Shown in pieces: positions 60,900-64,000 of a DNA stretch of 64,000 nucleotides. The stretch comes from Sphingobium psychrophilum. GTDB lineage: Bacteria; Pseudomonadota; Alphaproteobacteria; Sphingomonadales; Sphingomonadaceae. Position 1 is the stretch's first letter; each line of letters begins with the position of its first letter. The stretch covers positions 1-64,000 of the forward strand of contig NZ_JABBFV010000016.1 of NCBI RefSeq assembly GCF_012927105.1, given 5' to 3'. A model generated the notes under the pieces. That model made no database searches and was not told where the DNA came from. It was given only the letters and a program-made list of their open reading frames with translations. Position numbers and translations under genes: made by a program.

Positions 60900-63800
60900 A
60901 TGGCCCACATCCTTACGGACGCAGCGCTTGGCGCTGCGCCGCTCGCCACGCATTGCGCATTTGACGCGCGTGCGCGTGCGCTGCTGACCGCAGTAACCTC
61001 GCTTCTACCCCTGCTCGAAATCGGGCGGCCCGTTGAATCCGCCTGGTTGCGCGAGGCAATGACGGCAGCCTTTGGCGGCACCGATGCTGAAGGCGCATGG
61101 GATTGGAAGAGTGCCTATGATGCCTGTGAGGTTGCACAAATCCTTTTCCTGCGCCGTTTTGGCCCGGCAATCTTGTCACGCGGTGGCCCTCGATCTCGCT
61201 CCCTTGCGCTGATCGAACGAGTTTCGGCTCTCTTGCCGACCCACACCCGGCGCTCTGAAGCCAGCCAGGCCTTGCAACAATATTCGACGCCTGCTGGCCT
61301 GTCTTTCGTGGCCGTTGTCGCTGCTTCGATTGGCGCAGGCGAAACTGTGCTCGAACCGTCTGCGGGCACAGGCATGTTGGCGATTCAGGCCGAACTGGCC
61401 GGTGCACAACTCGTGCTGAATGAACTCGCTGAAGGCCGGGCAGCGCTGCTGTCGCACTTGTTCTCAAGCGTGGCCGTCAGCGGATATGACGCCGCGTCGA
61501 TTGACGATCGTTTGCCCATTTCGGCACACCCGAGCGTCATCCTGATGAACCCGCCGTTTTCGGCAGTCGCGCATGTTGAGCGGACGATGAAGGACGCTGC
61601 GTTTCGCCACATCGCTTCCGCCCTAGCCCGGCTCGAACAGGGGGGCCGGCTGGTGGTCATTACCGGCGCTGGCTGTTCTCCGGATGCTCCAGCATGGCGC
61701 GATGCTTTCATCCGGTTGCAGGGGGCCGGACGTGTGGTCTTTACAGCCGCCATCGACGGCAAGGTTTATCGCAAGCACGGCACGACGATCGACACCCGAT
61801 TGACGGTGATCGACAAGCTGCCCGCTTCCGATCCCACGACCTTCGTTCCGAGCGCAGGAACCGCTCCTGATACCGCGACCTTGCTCAAATGGGTCGAAGC
61901 GCAGGTGCCGCCGCGCGGACCGATGGCCCCAATGCCCGGTGCAGGACTGCATTGCGCTTCTTCGCCGTCGCCCGTGAACCGCGCGGTGGCTCGGACTGCC
62001 CCGATCAATCCCTTGGTCGATGCCGATGCGCCGGAACTCAGCTATTCGACTGCTGACTGGGCTCCGCCCGAGGGGCAGCTCGGTGACAGCATCTACGAAC
62101 GATATGGACTTCAATCGGTCATCATTCCCGGCGCATTGCCGCACCCGACGCCGCTGGTTCAATCGGCGTCGATGGCCTCGGTGGCCCCGCCAAAACCAAC
62201 CTATCGCCCGCACTTGCCCGAGCACCTGTTGGATGACGGCGTGTTGTCCGACGCGCAGCTGGAATCCGTAATCTACGCTGGCGAGGCCCATTCCGGGCAT
62301 CTGGCAGGGGCCTGGACCGTTGACGAGACATGGGATCTCGTCTCGGCGGCGGCTGAAGAAAACGACGCAGCCATCCGCTTTCGCCGGGGCTGGTTTCTGG
62401 GTGACGGCACGGGCGCGGGCAAAGGCCGTCAGGTCGCAGGCATTATTCTCGACAACTGGCTCAAAGGCCGCCGCCGTTCGCTCTGGGTTTCGGTATCGGA
62501 CCGCCTGCTTGAGGATGCTCAGCGCGACTGGTCGGCATTGGGTCAGGAACGACTGCTGGTGACGCCCTTATCACGCTACCGGCAGGGTTCACCCATCAAG
62601 CTGACGGAAGGCATCTTGTTCACGACCTATGCGACCCTGCGTTCGCAGGAGCGGGGCGGCAAGGCGAGCAGGGTCCAGCAGATCGTCGAATGGCTTGGCC
62701 GTGACTTTGACGGTGTCATCATCTTTGACGAGGCGCACGCCATGGCCAATGCCGCAGGCGGCAAGGGCGCGCGCGGCGATGTCTCAGCCTCGCAGCAGGG
62801 ACGGGCGGGCCTGCGATTGCAACATGCCCTGCCCAAGGCCCGCATCGTCTATGTCTCGGCCACCGGTGCCACGACGGTGCAGAACCTCGCCTACGCACAG
62901 CGGCTCGGCCTGTGGGGCGGCGAAGACTTCCCTTTCGCCTCACGCGCTGACTTCGTGGCCGCGATTGAGGATGGCGGCGTCGCAGCTATGGAGGTGCTGG
63001 CCCGCGATCTAAAGGCGCTTGGCCTTTATGCTGCCCGTTCATTGTCATTCGACGGTGTCGAATATGACCTGCTCGAGCACCAACTGACCCCTGAGCAAGT
63101 GCGGATTTACGATTCCTATGCCGGGGCATTTCAGATCATTCACGCCCATCTCGATGCGGCGCTCGAAGCATCGGGCGTCACCAGTGCATCCCATGGGACC
63201 TTGAACGCACAGGCCCGATCGGCAGCGCGATCAGCGTTCGAAAGCGCCAAGCAACGTTTCTTCAATCACCTGATCACCGCAATGCAGACGCCAAGTACCA
63301 TTCAGGCGATGCAGCGCGATCTTGAGGCCGGTCACGCCTGTGTCGTGCAAATCGTATCGACGGGCGAAGCCCTGCAGGAACGCCGCCTTGCCGAAATCCC
63401 GAACGACGAATGGGATGACGTTTCCGTGGACATCACGCCACGTGAATATGTGCTCGACTATCTCGCGCACAGTTTTCCTGTGCAGCTCTATGAGCCGTTC
63501 ACCGACAGCGAGGGCAATCTCGCCTCACGGCCTGCTTTTGATGCCGACGGCAACCCCATCCTCAATCGCGAAGCCTGCCGAGCCCGTGATGCGATGCTCG
63601 AGCGGCTTGCGGCTTTGCCGCCGGTGCCCGGCGCGCTTGACCAGATTGTCCAGCATTTCGGGAGCGATGCGGTTGCCGAGGTGACCGGACGTTCCCGTCG
63701 CATTGTGCCCCGCGCCAACAGCGATGGTTCGGTGCGCTTCGCCGTCGAAAACCGGCCTGCTTCAGCCAATATTGCTGAAACCCATGCATTCATGGATGAC

Positions 63801-64000
63801 AAGAAGCACATCCTCGTCTTCTCCGAGGCTGGCGGGACGGGGCGATCCTATCATGCCGACCTGGGCGTGAAAAACCAGCGCCGCCGCGTCCACTACCTGC
63901 TCGAAGCGGGCTGGAAGGCCGACACCGCCATTCAGGGCTTTGGCCGCACCAACCGCACCAATCAGAAGCAGCCACCGCTGTTCCGCCCGGTATCGACCGA
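60900..64000 (+). CDS. Methyltransferase-helicase fusion, strawberry-notch-like (partial, runs off the end)
   Basis: At least 1033 aa, open to the window end. An N-terminal helical region is followed by an N6-adenine methyltransferase domain with VLEPSAGTGML and VILMNPPFS. A strawberry-notch-like superfamily 2 helicase then starts with RRGWFLGDGTGAGKGRQVAG (Walker A), IIFDEAHAM (DEAH), IVYVSATG, and later ILVFSEAGGTGRSYH and QGFGRTNRTNQ (motif VI). Large proteins with this fusion are typical ICE/plasmid genes of alphaproteobacteria and may protect or remodel incoming DNA. ATG 60900 lies behind CGGAGA. Confidence 0.9.
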   Translation, partial: MAHILTDAALGAAPLATHCAFDARARALLTAVTSLLPLLEIGRPVESAWLREAMTAAFGGTDAEGAWDWKSAYDACEVAQILFLRRFGPAILSRGGPRSRSLALIERVSALLPTHTRRSEASQALQQYSTPAGLSFVAVVAASIGAGETVLEPSAGTGMLAIQAELAGAQLVLNELAEGRAALLSHLFSSVAVSGYDAASIDDRLPISAHPSVILMNPPFSAVAHVERTMKDAAFRHIASALARLEQGGRLVVITGAGCSPDAPAWRDAFIRLQGAGRVVFTAAIDGKVYRKHGTTIDTRLTVIDKLPASDPTTFVPSAGTAPDTATLLKWVEAQVPPRGPMAPMPGAGLHCASSPSPVNRAVARTAPINPLVDADAPELSYSTADWAPPEGQLGDSIYERYGLQSVIIPGALPHPTPLVQSASMASVAPPKPTYRPHLPEHLLDDGVLSDAQLESVIYAGEAHSGHLAGAWTVDETWDLVSAAAEENDAAIRFRRGWFLGDGTGAGKGRQVAGIILDNWLKGRRRSLWVSVSDRLLEDAQRDWSALGQERLLVTPLSRYRQGSPIKLTEGILFTTYATLRSQERGGKASRVQQIVEWLGRDFDGVIIFDEAHAMANAAGGKGARGDVSASQQGRAGLRLQHALPKARIVYVSATGATTVQNLAYAQRLGLWGGEDFPFASRADFVAAIEDGGVAAMEVLARDLKALGLYAARSLSFDGVEYDLLEHQLTPEQVRIYDSYAGAFQIIHAHLDAALEASGVTSASHGTLNAQARSAARSAFESAKQRFFNHLITAMQTPSTIQAMQRDLEAGHACVVQIVSTGEALQERRLAEIPNDEWDDVSVDITPREYVLDYLAHSFPVQLYEPFTDSEGNLASRPAFDADGNPILNREACRARDAMLERLAALPPVPGALDQIVQHFGSDAVAEVTGRSRRIVPRANSDGSVRFAVENRPASANIAETHAFMDDKKHILVFSEAGGTGRSYHADLGVKNQRRRVHYLLEAGWKADTAIQGFGRTNRTNQKQPPLFRPVST

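Larger units (their letters stand above)
6736..64000. mobile_element. Integrative and conjugative element (partial, left side)
   Basis: From the tRNA-Gly 3' end to the window end nearly every gene belongs to a conjugative element: excision control (FseA/RdfS-like), replication initiator, oriT, relaxase RlxS, coupling protein TraG, a full Trb type IV secretion operon, ArdC, a ParB-like protein, DUF736/DUF2285/DUF2840/DUF2274/DUF2958 proteins, and several defence cargos. The element extends beyond position 64000; the integrase and the second att copy are not in view. The left boundary at the tRNA is inferred from gene content and from the density of inverted repeats there. Confidence 0.85.

Overview
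The window comes from a GC-rich alphaproteobacterium, most likely a sphingomonad (Sphingomonadales). Pointers are the TonB-dependent receptor, the PaoABC-type molybdenum enzyme and a Trb/RlxS conjugation module of the kind common in sphingomonads and rhizobia. Positions 1-6735 are ordinary chromosome: a TonB-dependent receptor, a complete paoABC-like aldehyde oxidoreductase operon and a tRNA-Gly(GCC). From the 3' end of that tRNA to the end of the window lies one side of an integrative and conjugative element (ICE) of more than 57 kb. Neither its integrase nor its far att site is in view.

ICE layout. 6736-7160 is the attachment-site flank, rich in inverted repeats. 7161-10688 carries small proteins and a regulatory module: a DUF736 protein, a controller-like HTH protein with palindromic operators, a QseM-like DUF2285 protein, an FseA homologue split at a TTT-C +1 frameshift site, and an RdfS-like excisionase. 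10688-14019 encodes a replication initiator followed by iterons and a DnaA box, then DUF2840, TraF peptidase, a second DUF736 protein and a VirB1-like transglycosylase. 14020-18529 has a probable oriT, the RlxS relaxase, the TraG coupling protein and a ribbon-helix-helix protein. 23184-32632 is the trbBCDEJKLFGI operon plus DUF2274, followed by a convergent LysR gene and a NYN-domain gene.

Cargo. A block at 18823-22947 sits between the ribbon-helix-helix gene and trbB: an ABC-type ATPase with a CxxC hook, a translationally coupled protein with a possible nucleotide-cyclase-like fold, and an HD-domain hydrolase. A six-gene, tightly coupled BREX-like operon on the minus strand (34568-45745) encodes a WYL regulator, AAA ATPase, short PglZ, DUF1156-type methyltransferase, an unknown protein and an SNF2 helicase. 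A YhaN/YhaO (SbcCD-like) pair follows at 45867-50592. At 59464-60751 a SLATT membrane protein and a SMODS nucleotidyltransferase form a minimal CBASS-like pair.

The right part (50829-64000) holds ICE maintenance genes: ArdC, DUF2958, a ParB-like protein, small unknown proteins, exonuclease I, an HTH/ImmA pair with a perfect 44-bp palindromic operator, and a very large methyltransferase-helicase fusion that runs off the end. Several genes here (ardC, the parB-like gene, the fusion helicase) are preceded by related structured 5' leaders. The strongest hunting targets are the programmed-frameshift excision activator, the ATPase/cyclase-like pair, the compact BREX-like operon, the SMODS/SLATT pair and the shared leaders.
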